A DNA stretch of 64,000 nt from Frigoribacterium sp. VKM Ac-2836 (GCF_013248995.1 NZ_JABRPK010000001.1:186001-250000), one strand, 5' to 3'. Positions 8,009-16,912 are shown, counted from the stretch's first letter. Notes: generated by a model from the sequence alone, not told the origin. Numbers and translations: made by a program.

Positions 8009-8806
8009 TCAGGCGTCGACGGTCTCGAGGAAGGTGCGGAGCAGGTCGCTGACCTGGTCGACAGGCAGCAGTGACGAGGCGTGGTCCTGGCCGACGAGCG
8101 AGTAGAAGACGGCGGCGGGCATGCGCCGGGCGGCCTCCTGCGACTCACGGTGACGGTCGACGTCACGCGTTCCGGCGAGCAGCAGCGTGGGGACCTCGAC
8201 CGAGTCGAGCTGCGGGATCGTGAGACCACCCCCGGTCTCGGCCGCGGTGAAGAAGGCGGCCAGTGCCGCCGGATCGTCCTGCATGAAGGCCAGGCGGGTC
8301 TCGGGGTCGATCGGACGGCCGATGGTCTCGCCCCACCGGTCCACGAAGCGCGCCATGCCTCCCGTCGTCAGGGCGTCGTGCCAGTCGGGCGTGAAGGTGG
8401 CACCGATGTTGCCGTTCATCGGGGCCCAGCTGCCACCGATCGTGGTCAGCGTGCGGAGCCGGTCGGGCTCGTGCGCCGCGATCGACAATCCGATGCGGGC
8501 CCCGAACGAGTAACCGACGTAGTGCGCCGGTTCGAGCCCCGTCGCGTCGAGCACGGCCGCGACGTCACCGCGGTGCAGACGCATGTCGTAGGACGTGGAC
8601 TCGTGGGGCTTCCCGCTCTTGCCGTGGCCGCGCATGTCGAGGGCCACCACCGTGAAGTCACGCTGCAGGTCGCGGAGGTACCCGAGGCCCCTCCAGGTGC
8701 CCCGCGACAGGCCCGAGCCGTGCACGAGCAGCAGGGGCGGACCGTCACCGTCGACCTCGTAGGCGATCTCGGTGCCGTCGACGGGGTTCGGGATGGTCGC
8801 ACGCAT
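8009..8806 (-). CDS. alpha/beta-fold hydrolase
   Basis: A 265-residue cytoplasmic alpha/beta hydrolase. It has the oxyanion HGSGLSRGTW loop near 30, the DMRGHGKSGKP strand-4 loop, and the nucleophile elbow GYSFGARIG with Ser100. The acid follows in LLLAGTRDVD and the catalytic His in VGQDHASSL near the end. The 3-oxoadipate enol-lactonase or haloperoxidase-like subfamily is most similar; the substrate is unknown. The ATG at 8806 begins the fold (MRATIPNPVDGTEIAYE); a much longer upstream open frame is GC-rich noise running through a low-complexity tract. It lies upstream of the amine-oxidase gene on the same strand with a 178-base gap that holds two direct copies of the GGAGGCGCGG-type motif. 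Confidence 0.85.
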   Translation of the reverse strand: MRATIPNPVDGTEIAYEVDGDGPPLLLVHGSGLSRGTWRGLGYLRDLQRDFTVVALDMRGHGKSGKPHESTSYDMRLHRGDVAAVLDATGLEPAHYVGYSFGARIGLSIAAHEPDRLRTLTTIGGSWAPMNGNIGATFTPDWHDALTTGGMARFVDRWGETIGRPIDPETRLAFMQDDPAALAAFFTAAETGGGLTIPQLDSVEVPTLLLAGTRDVDRHRESQEAARRMPAAVFYSLVGQDHASSLLPVDQVSDLLRTFLETVDA

Positions 8807-8870
8807 CCGCCCAGTCTGGCAGCGCCGTGCAGCCGCGCGCGGGTTGTGGTCGTAGTGCTCGCCGATCCCG

Positions 8871-8986
8871 TGCCGCCGCGCCGCGCGCCCCGCCCGCACC
8901 GCGCCCCGCCCGCGCCGCGCGCCCCGCCCCGCGCCCCGCCCCGCACCGCGCCGCGCCGCGCCCCGCCCCGCCCCGCACCGCGACGG
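8871..8986. repeat. C/G-only low-complexity tract (CCGC and GCCCC units)
   Basis: More than 100 bases contain almost only C and G, in irregular tandem units of CCGCG, GCCCCGCCCC and CGCACCGCG. It lies upstream of the hydrolase gene and before repeat copy B. It is likely slippage-prone and variable between strains. Confidence 0.7.
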
Positions 8987-9009
8987 TCCAGGGGCTTCAC
9001 GACCGACGT

Positions 9010-9091
9010 CGGCAACTCCTGCGTCGTGCCGCCGGCACCGCCTCCGAGCGGTGCCACGGGAGCGGGCCGCCCCCGTCCTCAGGAGTTGCCG
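9010..9091. repeat. 82-base inverted-end repeat element, copy B
   Basis: The ends are CGGCAACTCCTG and CAGGAGTTGCCG, perfect inverted 12-mers including one base outside the element. Its interior has its own hairpin (GGCACCGC against GCGGTGCC). It is intergenic, 134 bases before the epimerase gene. Confidence 0.65.
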
Positions 9092-9225
9092 TCGGGGGTG
9101 ACGCCACGTCGGCACGTCCTCCTGCCGTCGACGGCCGCCCGCAGGGCCGGGGTCCGGTTCGCCCCAGGTGGGTCGTGGCGGGTCAGGCCCGGTCGACCGA
9201 CCGACGATCGGAGCAAGCTGGGGGC

Positions 9226-9975
9226 ATGGTCGAGGCATGGACGGCGGCGCAGATCCGCGAGGCGGAACGTCCACACCTCGAGGCCGGCGAAGCCCTGATG
9301 CAGCGTGCCGCCGACGGGCTCGCCGATGTCGTCCGCGACCTGCTCCGCGCCTCCTTCGGGTCACGGCAGGGCCGTGCGGCCCGGGTGCTGCTGCTGGCGG
9401 GCAGCGGCAACAACGGGGCAGACGCGCTCTACGCGGGCGAGTCGCTGGCGTGCGACCTCCTACCCCGTGGAGGCGCGGTGACCGTGGTGCCCGTGGGGAA
9501 CCGCGTACACGGGGCGGCGCTCGCTGCGGCGCTGGCCGCCGGGGCCACTCTCGACGACACGGGGCTGTGGTGCGATCCCGGGACGGTGGCCGAGAGGATG
9601 CCTGGATACGACGTCGTCCTCGACGGACTGGTGGGAACGGGGTCGAGCGGCGTCGGGCTCCGCGGCGACGCACGCCGTGTGGTGCGGGCCGTGCTGCCGG
9701 CGGTCACGGGTCCGGCTGCGGCGTCGGCGGCGCGCCCGGGAGCATCGACGCCGATCGTGGTCGCCGTCGACGTTCCCAGCGGCATCGGAGTCGACGACGG
9801 GACCCTCCCCGATCCGCCGTCGGTGCTGCCGGCGGATGTGACGGTCACGTTCGGTGGGCACAAGGTCGGGCTGCTCACGGGACCGAGTTCGGGGCTGGCC
9901 GGACGCGTCGTGCTCGTCGACATCGGCCTCGGCCCCGAACTCGAGGGCATGACCCCCGCATTCTCCGGCCCCTGA
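9226..9975 (+). CDS. NAD(P)H-hydrate epimerase domain protein (YjeF N-terminal family)
   Basis: A 249-residue protein with the YjeF_N Rossmann-like fold. It has the opening helix AQIREAERPHLEAGEALMQRAA, the nucleotide-binding LLLAGSGNNGADALYAGE, DVVLDGLVGTGSSG with the catalytic Asp, VAVDVPSGIGVDDG and VTFGGHKVGLLTGPS. The enzyme repairs hydrated NAD(P)H by interconverting R and S forms. Many bacteria fuse it to the ADP-dependent dehydratase (NnrD); here the C-terminal dehydratase is absent, so that partner must be elsewhere. The ATG at 9226 is the first that fits the family N-terminus. Two exact GGAGGCGCGG motif copies lie inside the gene (9345 and 9469). Confidence 0.85.
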   Translation: MVEAWTAAQIREAERPHLEAGEALMQRAADGLADVVRDLLRASFGSRQGRAARVLLLAGSGNNGADALYAGESLACDLLPRGGAVTVVPVGNRVHGAALAAALAAGATLDDTGLWCDPGTVAERMPGYDVVLDGLVGTGSSGVGLRGDARRVVRAVLPAVTGPAAASAARPGASTPIVVAVDVPSGIGVDDGTLPDPPSVLPADVTVTFGGHKVGLLTGPSSGLAGRVVLVDIGLGPELEGMTPAFSGP

Positions 9976-10080
9976 TCGCGTCACCGCCGGCCGCGCCGAA
10001 CCTGGGCACGCCGGCGGTCGCCTGGCCGTCGTGCTTCCCGCGCCACCGTCTTGCGCCCGCATCGAGCCGTGCGGCGACGG

Positions 10081-10163
10081 CGGCAACTCCTGGCCGCTGC
10101 TGTCGACGGAACGGCCCTGACGAGGTCTGGCCTCGTCGTGTGCACCTGAAGCAGGAGTTCTCG
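10081..10163. repeat. 83-base inverted-end repeat element, copy C
   Basis: The left end is CGGCAACTCC, followed by TGGCCGCTGCTG as in copy A. The right end is GGAGTTCTCG, a variant matching the left end of copy D (CGAGAACTCA). Inside, ACGAGG pairs with CCTCGT. It is the main feature of the 327-base gap between the epimerase and the DUF559 gene. Confidence 0.55.
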
Positions 10164-10302
10164 ACGGGCACTCTCGTCGGCGGTCAGGCACGCGACACCG
10201 GTTCGACGTCGTCTCGTCCCCAAGCCCCTCGTCCGCCGCCCCGTCCCCCGAGACGAGTGCCGAGCGCGGGGCGGTCACCGGGACTCGGACACGCTCGATG
10301 GC

Positions 10303-11268
10303 ATGACCACCATCGCCGAACTCGTCACGTCCGCCGGAGGGTTGCTCCACAAACGCGACCTGGTCTCGCAGGGAGCCACCGACCGTCACCTCACCGTCGC
10401 GGTCCGGTCGCGGAGCGTCAGCAGGCCCCGCCGGGGGTGGTACTCGACGTGGCCGTCCCTTGACCCCCGCCATGTCGCGGTGGCCGTCGGCGGGCGGCTC
10501 ACGGGCGCCTCCGCCTTGCACCTGCTCGGAGCATGGTCGTGGCGCCGCGCACCCGTCACGGTGTCGGTTCCCGTCACGGCGTCGCGCCTCCGGAGGCGAC
10601 GACACGTCCGAGTCGTGTGGGACCCCGTCGAGCTGAGCAGCCGGGGTTCGACGTGGGCCGTCGACCCTCGAGATGCTCTGGCCCGTGCGGTCGTCGAGAC
10701 GCACTCGCTCGAAGACGCGGTCATCCTCGTCGACTGGGCCAGAGACGCGGGCATCGTGCTGGACGACGAGGACGCGACCGAGGTCTTGTCCCGCAGGAGC
10801 GCCGACGCCGCCGGTCTCGTGGCCTGGAGCGACGGAGGCGCGGAGAGCATCCTCGAGAGCAGCGCCGGTACGAGACTTCGCCGCGCCGGGCACCACGTGG
10901 TTCGTCAGGTTCCCATCGCAGGGACCCTCAAGATCATCGACATGGTGGTCGACGGGGTCGTCGGCTTCGAGACCGACGGCCGAGCGCATCACGACAGGCG
11001 GTTCGACGAGGACCGGCTCAAGGACGCGGACATCGCCCGTGAGGGCCGTATCCCGTTTCGGGCGAGCTCGCTGATGGTGCGAGACAGGTGGACGTCGACG
11101 GCTGCGGCGATCGACGTCCTGATCCGAATCGCGGGCGGCCCGCGTCCGGTCGGCGGCGTCGCTCGTGCCTCCCTCCCGCGGCTGCTCGGGCCGCGAGGTC
11201 GCAGGAGGTGGCGGCTCGCGGTTCCTCGACGGCGCGCCGGTCACGCGATGTCGTCCGGGGTCACGTGA
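10303..11268 (+). CDS. AbiEi-antitoxin-like winged helix plus DUF559/Vsr-type nuclease-fold protein
   Basis: A 321-residue protein. The N-terminus (MTTIAELVTSAGGLLHKRDLVSQGATDRHLTVAV) looks like the AbiEi-type winged helix common in actinobacteria. The C-terminus has a DUF559/Vsr-like PD-(D/E)xK core: GAESILES, IIDMVVDGVVGFETDGRAHH, then RLKDADIAREG. Such proteins are frequent solitary genes in Microbacteriaceae; no AbiEii toxin lies next door, so a toxin-antitoxin role is not supported. Activity on DNA is inferred from the fold only. The gene overlaps the convergent MFS gene by 8 bases. It contains one GGAGGCGCGG motif, at 10834. Confidence 0.65.
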   Translation: MTTIAELVTSAGGLLHKRDLVSQGATDRHLTVAVRSRSVSRPRRGWYSTWPSLDPRHVAVAVGGRLTGASALHLLGAWSWRRAPVTVSVPVTASRLRRRRHVRVVWDPVELSSRGSTWAVDPRDALARAVVETHSLEDAVILVDWARDAGIVLDDEDATEVLSRRSADAAGLVAWSDGGAESILESSAGTRLRRAGHHVVRQVPIAGTLKIIDMVVDGVVGFETDGRAHHDRRFDEDRLKDADIAREGRIPFRASSLMVRDRWTSTAAAIDVLIRIAGGPRPVGGVARASLPRLLGPRGRRRWRLAVPRRRAGHAMSSGVT

Positions 11269-12733
11269 GGTGCCGACCCACGACGGAGAGTGGAGTCGTG
11301 ATGGTCTCGAGCGACTTGCGAGCCGCGTCCACACCGAAGATCAGGGCGATGACACCGCCGACCAGCATGACGCCCGCGCCGAGGAAGTACCCGCCGGTCA
11401 AGGGGCCGCGGTCGCTGCCGTCGCCGATCAGGGCTCCGTAGAGACTGGGCGCGACGGCGCCGACGATCTGACCCAGGGCGAAGAAGTAGCCGATCACCTG
11501 GCTTCGTAGCTCGAGCGGGAAGATCTCGCTCACCGTCAGATAGGCCGACGACGCCCCGGCCGAGGCGAAGAAGAACGAGACGCTCCAGAACGCGGTCTGC
11601 GTCGCGGCGTTCAAGACATGCGCCTGGAAGAGGATCGCCGACACGGCCAGGACGGCAGCCGAGACGGCGTAGGTCAAGAAGATCATCTGCCGTCGACCCC
11701 AGCTGTCGAAAAGCGGGCCCAGCACGAGCGGCCCGAGCAGGTTGCCCACGGCGAAGATCAGGAAGAAGTACTGCGTGCTGCTGGGGCTCGTGCCGTAGAA
11801 GTTCTGCAGGACGAGCGCGTAGGTGAAGAAGATCGCGTTGTAGAGGAACGACTGCGTGATCATCATCGCGGCACCGACGAAGGTGCGCTTGGGGTAATCG
11901 CGCACCAGGGTGCGGATGATGGTCCCGAAGGCGATCCGACCCGCGGCGACGACCTCGATGGCCTGGTCGTCGGACACGGAGCTGAGGTGATCGGTGCCCT
12001 TGTCACGTTCGACTCGAGCTTCGATGTCGTCGACCGTGGCCTCGGCCTCCTGCTCGCGGCCGTGCGTCATGAGCCATCGTGGGCTCTCGGGGATGTGCCG
12101 TCGCAGGTAGATGATCGCGAGTCCGAGCACCGGGCCGATGAAGAACCCGATGCGCCAGCCGACGTTTTCGGCGAACAGGTCGGGGTTCAACAGGAAGATG
12201 TTGGCGGTCGCCCCCAGGGCCGCGCCGCCCCAGTACGTGCCGTTGATCGCGATGTCCACGCGACCGCGGTATCTGGACGGGATGAGCTCGTCGATCGCCG
12301 AGTTGATGGCGGCGTACTCGCCGCCGATCCCGGCCCCGGCGAAGAACCGGAACACGGCCAGGAACACGAAGTTCGGTGACAACCCGGCGATGGCGCTCGC
12401 CACGAGGTAGATCGCCAGGGTCAGGATGAACAGCTTCTTCCGGCCGAGGCTGTCGGCCATGCGTCCGAAGATCAAGGCACCGAAGACTTGGCCGACCAGG
12501 TAGATCGTCCCCAGCAGGCCGACCTCGGCCGCGGTCAGCCCGAGGTCCGCCTGGAACCCGGCCGACGCGACGATCTGGATCTCGAGCCCGTCGAGCACCC
12601 AGGAGAACCCGAGGCCCACGACGATCGACCAGTGGAACCTCGTCCACGGCAGGCGGTCCATCCGGGCCGGGACGAGACTGCGCGTCCCCCCGCCCGAGGC
12701 ACCGTTGGGCGAGGTGGTGGGTGAACTGCTCAT
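11261..12733 (-). CDS. MFS transporter, sugar/organic-acid porter type
   Basis: A 490-residue, 12-helix major facilitator. Diagnostic loops are GRMADSLGRKK between helices 2 and 3, RFFAGAGIGGEYAAINSAIDELIPSRYRGR (the sugar-porter-like G..EY signature), and PESPRWLMTHGREQEA after helix 6. This matches the metabolite:H+ symporter group with an acidic cytoplasmic loop; the substrate is unknown. The ATG at 12733 is supported by GGGAGGTCG 4-5 bases upstream. Palindromes just upstream suggest a regulator binds there. Confidence 0.85.
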   Translation of the reverse strand: MSSSPTTSPNGASGGGTRSLVPARMDRLPWTRFHWSIVVGLGFSWVLDGLEIQIVASAGFQADLGLTAAEVGLLGTIYLVGQVFGALIFGRMADSLGRKKLFILTLAIYLVASAIAGLSPNFVFLAVFRFFAGAGIGGEYAAINSAIDELIPSRYRGRVDIAINGTYWGGAALGATANIFLLNPDLFAENVGWRIGFFIGPVLGLAIIYLRRHIPESPRWLMTHGREQEAEATVDDIEARVERDKGTDHLSSVSDDQAIEVVAAGRIAFGTIIRTLVRDYPKRTFVGAAMMITQSFLYNAIFFTYALVLQNFYGTSPSSTQYFFLIFAVGNLLGPLVLGPLFDSWGRRQMIFLTYAVSAAVLAVSAILFQAHVLNAATQTAFWSVSFFFASAGASSAYLTVSEIFPLELRSQVIGYFFALGQIVGAVAPSLYGALIGDGSDRGPLTGGYFLGAGVMLVGGVIALIFGVDAARKSLETITTPLSVVGRHLT

Positions 12734-12773
12734 GGGTCGACCTCCCAGTGGTGCGCGACGAGGAATGCACAGA

Positions 12774-12802
12774 CTGCAACTCTGCAGAATGTGCACGTGC
12801 AC
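12774..12802 (-). promoter_or_regulatory. two adjacent palindromes upstream of the MFS gene
   Basis: CTGCA-N4-TGCAG (12774-12787) and the 12-bp palindrome GTGCACGTGCAC (12791-12802) lie 41-69 bases upstream of the MFS start. They are candidate operator sites. No regulator gene is adjacent. Confidence 0.4.
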
Positions 12803-12881
12803 GGACGCTACTCGCGCCCGGCTGCCCTGTCCGCGTCGCACCCGACGTCGAGAAGGAGAGAGAACCGAGGGGGGCGCTCGT

Positions 12882-12965
12882 CGAGAACTCAGGAGATTCG
12901 AGGAGTAGCGGGCGGAGGAGACTCGAGTCCGGACGAGGCGCGCCGCCGGGGATCAGGAGTTGCCG
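12882..12965. repeat. 84-base inverted-end repeat element, copy D (degenerate left end)
   Basis: The left end CGAGAACTCA matches the inverted right end of copy C in 9 of 10 bases. The right end is GGAGTTGCCG as in copies A and B. It sits in the 546-base gap between the two MFS genes. The rest of that gap holds a GGAGGCGCGG motif (13032), a CCGGCCCTG reiteration near 13140 and a terminator, and no gene. Confidence 0.45.
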
Positions 12966-13209
12966 CGTCTGCCGGTCTGCCCCGGGACCGCGGGCTCGGG
13001 GAGTCGCGGGATCGCTGAGACGGGAGGGTCAGGAGGCGCGGGTGCAGAGGACGCCGGCGTCACCACTCGAGGGGGGGGCGAAGGTCGACGGGGCGGCGAC
13101 GGTCGGCGTCGTCAGGGTCTGCGGCTCCACCCTCCCGCCGGCCCTGCCGGCCCTGCCGGCCTGCCGCCCTCAGGGCCCGCCGGCCCGGGCGGCTTGCCCG
13201 CCGGACGAC

Positions 13210-13244
13210 GATGGTCGCCGCCTCCTGAGGAGGCGGCGACCATC
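13210..13244 (-). terminator. long hairpin terminator of the DHA2 transporter gene
   Basis: A near-perfect 35-base palindrome: GATGGTCGCCGCCTCCT against its complement with a single central base. It starts 36 bases beyond the minus-strand stop. Confidence 0.75.
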
Positions 13245-13279
13245 GGTGACTCGACCGTCACGGGCCGAGCTGCGATCGA

Positions 13280-14803
13280 CTAGTGCGCGACGACCGGCTC
13301 GGCTCCCTCGACGACCGGCGGGCGTCGGACGAAGAACGACCCCACGACGGCGAAGACCGAGATGATCGCACCGACGAGGAACGCGGCGCGAACGCCTGCT
13401 CCGGTCGCGGCGACGCCGGCACCGGACTGGCTGGCGGCTGCGGTCGCGGCCAAGGTCATGACCGTGACGAACACGGCGGTGCCGGCGGCTCCGGCCAGCT
13501 GCTGGACCGTGCCGACGATGGCGCTGCCGTGCGAGTACAGGTTCGACGGCAGCGAACCCAGGCCCGAGGTGAACAGCGGGGTGAACATGAAGGCCAGCCC
13601 GATGCTGAGGGCGACGTGTGCACCGAGCACCATCGGGATCGGTGTGGACTCGGACACCGTCGACATGAACCAGAGCACGGCGCTCACGAGCGTGGTGCCG
13701 GGCACGAGCAGCACGGTCGGGCCGTACCTGTCGAACAGGCGGCCGACGACGGGCGACAACAGCCCCTGGACGAGACCGCCGGGCAGCAGCAGCAGCCCGG
13801 TGGCGAGCGGGTCGAGGCCGTGGACGTTCTGCAGGTAGATCGGCAGCACGATCAGGGTGCCGAAGAGGGCGATCATGCCGACGCCGAGCACCGAGGCCGA
13901 GATCGTGAAGGTGCGCGACGAGAACGTCCGGAGGTCGAGCAGGGCCCGGTCGCGGCGCTGCAAGGAGCGCTGACGCAGGACGAACGCGACGAGCGCGACG
14001 ACACCGACGGCGAGCGGCACCCAGGCGGGCACGGCGGCCTCGGCCCCCTCGCCGATCGAGCTGAGGCCGAAGACGATCCCACCGAAGGCGAAAGCCGAGA
14101 GGATGACCGAGGTGACGTCGAGCGGAACCTTCTTCGGGGTGGTGACGTTCTTGACGCGGGCGGCACCGAGGGCGAGCGCGGCGAGGGCGATCGGCAGCAC
14201 GAGGATGAACATGAAGCGCCACTCGAGCACGCTCAGGATGACGCCCGAGATGGTCGGTCCGATGGCCGGGGCGACCGAGATGACGATGGAGATGTTGCCC
14301 ATGGTGCGGCCGCGCGTGGCCGGCGGCACGAGGGTGAGCACGGTGGTCATCAGCAGCGGCATCATGATGGCCGTGCCCGAGGCCTGCACGACCCGGCCGA
14401 GCAGCAGCACGCCGAAGCCGGGCGCGATCGCCGAGATGGCCGTGCCCAGGCTGAACAGACTCATCGCGGTGATGAACACGGGGCGGGTGTTGAACCGCTG
14501 CAGCAGGAAGCCCGTGATCGGGATGACCACGGCCATGGTGAGCATGAAGCCCGTGGTCAACCACTGACCGGCCGTGACCGTGATGTCGAGGTCACGCGTG
14601 AGGCTGGGCAGGGCGACGCCCATGATCGTCTCGTTGAGGATCACCACGAAGGCCGAGACGAGCAGCAGCCCGATGACGAGTTTGTTGCGGGCCTCGGTGC
14701 CGGTCTGGTCGCTGTCGACTCCGGCTGCCGGGGTGGTGCCGTCTCCGCTGTCGCGGGCTCGGCTGTCGCCGACGGTCGTCGGGGGAGAGGGATCGATGCT
14801 CAA
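13280..14803 (-). CDS. DHA2-family MFS multidrug efflux transporter
   Basis: A 507-residue protein with 14 predicted helices, typical of DHA2 drug:H+ antiporters. It has LNETIMGVALPSLTRDLDI in helix 1, QWLTTGFMLTMAVVIPITGFL in helix 2, GRVVQASGTAIMMPLLMTTVLTLVPPATRGR in motif C, and APAIGPTISGVIL. It sits in the membrane and probably expels lipophilic compounds. The start is a TTG at 14803, supported by GAGGAG 6 bases upstream and by the absence of a better ATG. No adjacent regulator is visible. Confidence 0.9.
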   Translation of the reverse strand: MSIDPSPPTTVGDSRARDSGDGTTPAAGVDSDQTGTEARNKLVIGLLLVSAFVVILNETIMGVALPSLTRDLDITVTAGQWLTTGFMLTMAVVIPITGFLLQRFNTRPVFITAMSLFSLGTAISAIAPGFGVLLLGRVVQASGTAIMMPLLMTTVLTLVPPATRGRTMGNISIVISVAPAIGPTISGVILSVLEWRFMFILVLPIALAALALGAARVKNVTTPKKVPLDVTSVILSAFAFGGIVFGLSSIGEGAEAAVPAWVPLAVGVVALVAFVLRQRSLQRRDRALLDLRTFSSRTFTISASVLGVGMIALFGTLIVLPIYLQNVHGLDPLATGLLLLPGGLVQGLLSPVVGRLFDRYGPTVLLVPGTTLVSAVLWFMSTVSESTPIPMVLGAHVALSIGLAFMFTPLFTSGLGSLPSNLYSHGSAIVGTVQQLAGAAGTAVFVTVMTLAATAAASQSGAGVAATGAGVRAAFLVGAIISVFAVVGSFFVRRPPVVEGAEPVVAH

Positions 14804-14925
14804 ATGGGGCTCCTCGGAGGTGACGGCGGGTGTGCCTGTGCGGCTGAACGTACGAGACGGTCCGGTTCTTCCCGATCCGTCACGAACGCGTCGCCGTCAC
14901 CCCGAGGAGGCGCGGTGCGGGTCGG

Positions 14926-15804
14926 TCAGACGTCGCGTCGCTTGACGAGCGCGAGCGCCAGTCCGAAGAGCACCACGACCCACCCGATGAGCACCAACAG
15001 GGCACTCCACGGTTCGAGGACGAGCGCGCCGTCGGGACTCGGCAGCGCCATGGCCGACTGGCCGGAGACGACGTAGTCGTACAGCCGGGCGGCGGCGTTC
15101 GGCGGGATGATCTCGGCCAGCGTGTAGACCCAGGCGGCGTCGACGAACGCCGTGAAGATCTGCACGATGATCGGCAGCACGAAGACCAGGCCGACCGCGG
15201 CCGCGATGGCCCCGGCGCCGTTGCGGATGATGGCACCGAGCGAGAAGGCGATCATGCCGGTGAAGGCGATCGACGCGGCGGCGCCGATCACGCTGCGCCA
15301 GAGGGCACCGTCGCCGAAGTCGACCGTGATGTCGTTCGACGGGAGGATCGCGCTGTTGATCAGCAGGGTCAGGACGAGCGCGACCAGCGACACCACGAAG
15401 AGGGTCACCGCGATGACCACGAGCTTGGCGATCACCGCGGGCAGGCGCTTGGGCACCGTCGAGAAGGTCGATCGGATCATGCCGGTGCCGAACTCGCCGG
15501 TGATCACCAGGACGCCGAGGATCGACGCCACGAGCTGGCCGAAGACCACGCCGACCGAGACGGACTGCGCGACGATCTGCTGCTGTTGTTCGCTGCTGGC
15601 CTGACCGGCCTCGAACAGGCCCGCGCTGAACGCGAACAGCGCGCCGAAGCCGACGATGATGACGACCATGATCGACAGGCACCACCAGGTCGAACGCAGG
15701 GTCCGCAGCTTGATGACCTCGCTGCGCAGGACGCCTCCGAAGGTGAGCTTCGAGGTCGGACGCGCAGGGCGGTCGCCGTGACGGGTGGGGGTCGTGGCGG
15801 TCAT
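14926..15804 (-). CDS. ABC-2 type transporter permease
   Basis: A 292-residue membrane protein with about six transmembrane segments in ABC-2 order. The cytoplasmic opening LTFGGVLRSEVIKLRTLRSTWW is the typical elbow helix, and VLVITGEFGTGMIRSTFSTVPKR is the conserved loop of the family. It forms an exporter with the ATPase gene upstream: the two overlap by 4 bases (ATGA), so translation is coupled. The substrate is unknown. An exact GGAGGCGCGG copy lies just beyond the stop (14906). Confidence 0.88.
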   Translation of the reverse strand: MTATTPTRHGDRPARPTSKLTFGGVLRSEVIKLRTLRSTWWCLSIMVVIIVGFGALFAFSAGLFEAGQASSEQQQQIVAQSVSVGVVFGQLVASILGVLVITGEFGTGMIRSTFSTVPKRLPAVIAKLVVIAVTLFVVSLVALVLTLLINSAILPSNDITVDFGDGALWRSVIGAAASIAFTGMIAFSLGAIIRNGAGAIAAAVGLVFVLPIIVQIFTAFVDAAWVYTLAEIIPPNAAARLYDYVVSGQSAMALPSPDGALVLEPWSALLVLIGWVVVLFGLALALVKRRDV

Positions 15805-16763
15805 CGGATCGCTCCCTGGGGGGTCTGCGCCTCGCCGGCGACGTGGCTGCCTCGCGCCGCGCCTCCTGCGTGGTATTCGACGGAGTCTTGCGTGAGGGTC
15901 ATGTAGGCGTCCTCGAGGGAGCGGACGAGCGGGGTGAGTTCGTGCAGCACGACGCCGGACGAGGCGGCGAGATCGCCGACGCGCTCGGCGCTGATGCCCC
16001 GCAGCTCGACCACGCCGGGTTCGACGGCCGTGACGGCGACGTCGGGCCCCTGCAGCAGCGAGACGAGGTGGTCGGCGTGCGGGCTGCGGACGCGGACCGC
16101 GTCGCCAGAGGCCTGCGAGATGACGTCCGAGATGGGGGAGTCGGCGAGCACCTTGCCCCGACCGAGCACGATGAGGTGGTCGGCGGTCTGTGCCATCTCG
16201 CTCATCAGGTGCGACGAGAGGAACACGGTGCGGCCCTCGCCTGCGAGGAAACGGGCCAGGGTGCGCACCCAGACGACGCCCTCGGGGTCGAGGCCGTTGA
16301 CCGGCTCGTCGAGGATGACGGTGGCGGGGTCGCCGAGCAGCGCGGCGGCGATGCCGAGACGCTGGCCCATGCCGAGCGAGAAACCGCCCACGCGTTTCTT
16401 CGCGACCGACTCGAGTCCGGTCAGCGCGATCACCTCGTCGACGCGCTTCTTGCCGATGCCGTGGGTGGCGCCCATGGCGAGCAGGTGGTCGTGGGCGCTG
16501 CGCCCGGTGTGCACGGCCTTGGCGTCCAGCAGGACACCGACCTCGTGCAGGGGCGCCGCGTGGTCGGCGAAACGTTTGCCGTTGACCGTGACGCTGCCGC
16601 TGGTGGGACGGTCGAGGCCCACGATCATGCGCATGGTGGTCGACTTGCCGGCGCCGTTCGGGCCGAGGAACCCGGTGACGAGACCGGGTCGGACCGTGAA
16701 CGTCGCGTCGTCGAGCGCGCGCTTGTCTCCGTAGATCTTCGTGAGGTTCCGGGCTTCGATCAT
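15801..16763 (-). CDS. ABC transporter ATP-binding protein
   Basis: A 320-residue ATPase of the DRA/ABC-2 type. It has Walker A GPNGAGKST (34-42), a Q-loop region at LLDAKAVH, the signature FSLGMGQRLG, Walker B ATVILDEPVNGLDPEG, and the switch His in LSSHLMSEM. The C-terminal roughly 100 residues are an accessory domain seen in this group. It is cytoplasmic and partners the following permease (4-base overlap). The ATG at 16763 starts the standard fold (MIEARNLTKIYG). A 163-base divergent region separates it from the DedA gene. One motif copy lies in its 3' part (15857). Confidence 0.9.
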   Translation of the reverse strand: MIEARNLTKIYGDKRALDDATFTVRPGLVTGFLGPNGAGKSTTMRMIVGLDRPTSGSVTVNGKRFADHAAPLHEVGVLLDAKAVHTGRSAHDHLLAMGATHGIGKKRVDEVIALTGLESVAKKRVGGFSLGMGQRLGIAAALLGDPATVILDEPVNGLDPEGVVWVRTLARFLAGEGRTVFLSSHLMSEMAQTADHLIVLGRGKVLADSPISDVISQASGDAVRVRSPHADHLVSLLQGPDVAVTAVEPGVVELRGISAERVGDLAASSGVVLHELTPLVRSLEDAYMTLTQDSVEYHAGGAARGSHVAGEAQTPQGAIR

Positions 16764-16912
16764 CGCGTGCGTCCTGTCGTCGGCATGCTGAGGGGTGTCC
16801 GCATCGATCCAGGCTAGGGGTGGGGGCTGTCGAGGGCATCCCCCGCTCGAACGAGACCGGCGGACGGCGGCGTGGTCCCCTCGACGGACACCCGAGGGCG
16901 GGGTCGACCGGT

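Noticed and set aside
8009-9673. Long N-terminal extension of the alpha/beta hydrolase frame
   Set aside because: The extension crosses the C/G tract, repeat copy B and the antisense of the epimerase gene. The hydrolase fold begins at 8806.
10303-11268. Type IV toxin-antitoxin system
   Set aside because: Only an AbiEi-like winged helix fused to a nuclease-like domain is present, and no AbiEii-type nucleotidyltransferase gene is adjacent.
12721-13365. Open frames in the 546-base gap between the two MFS genes
   Set aside because: They are Arg/Gly-rich, have no ribosome site and run through the repeat, the motif and the terminator.
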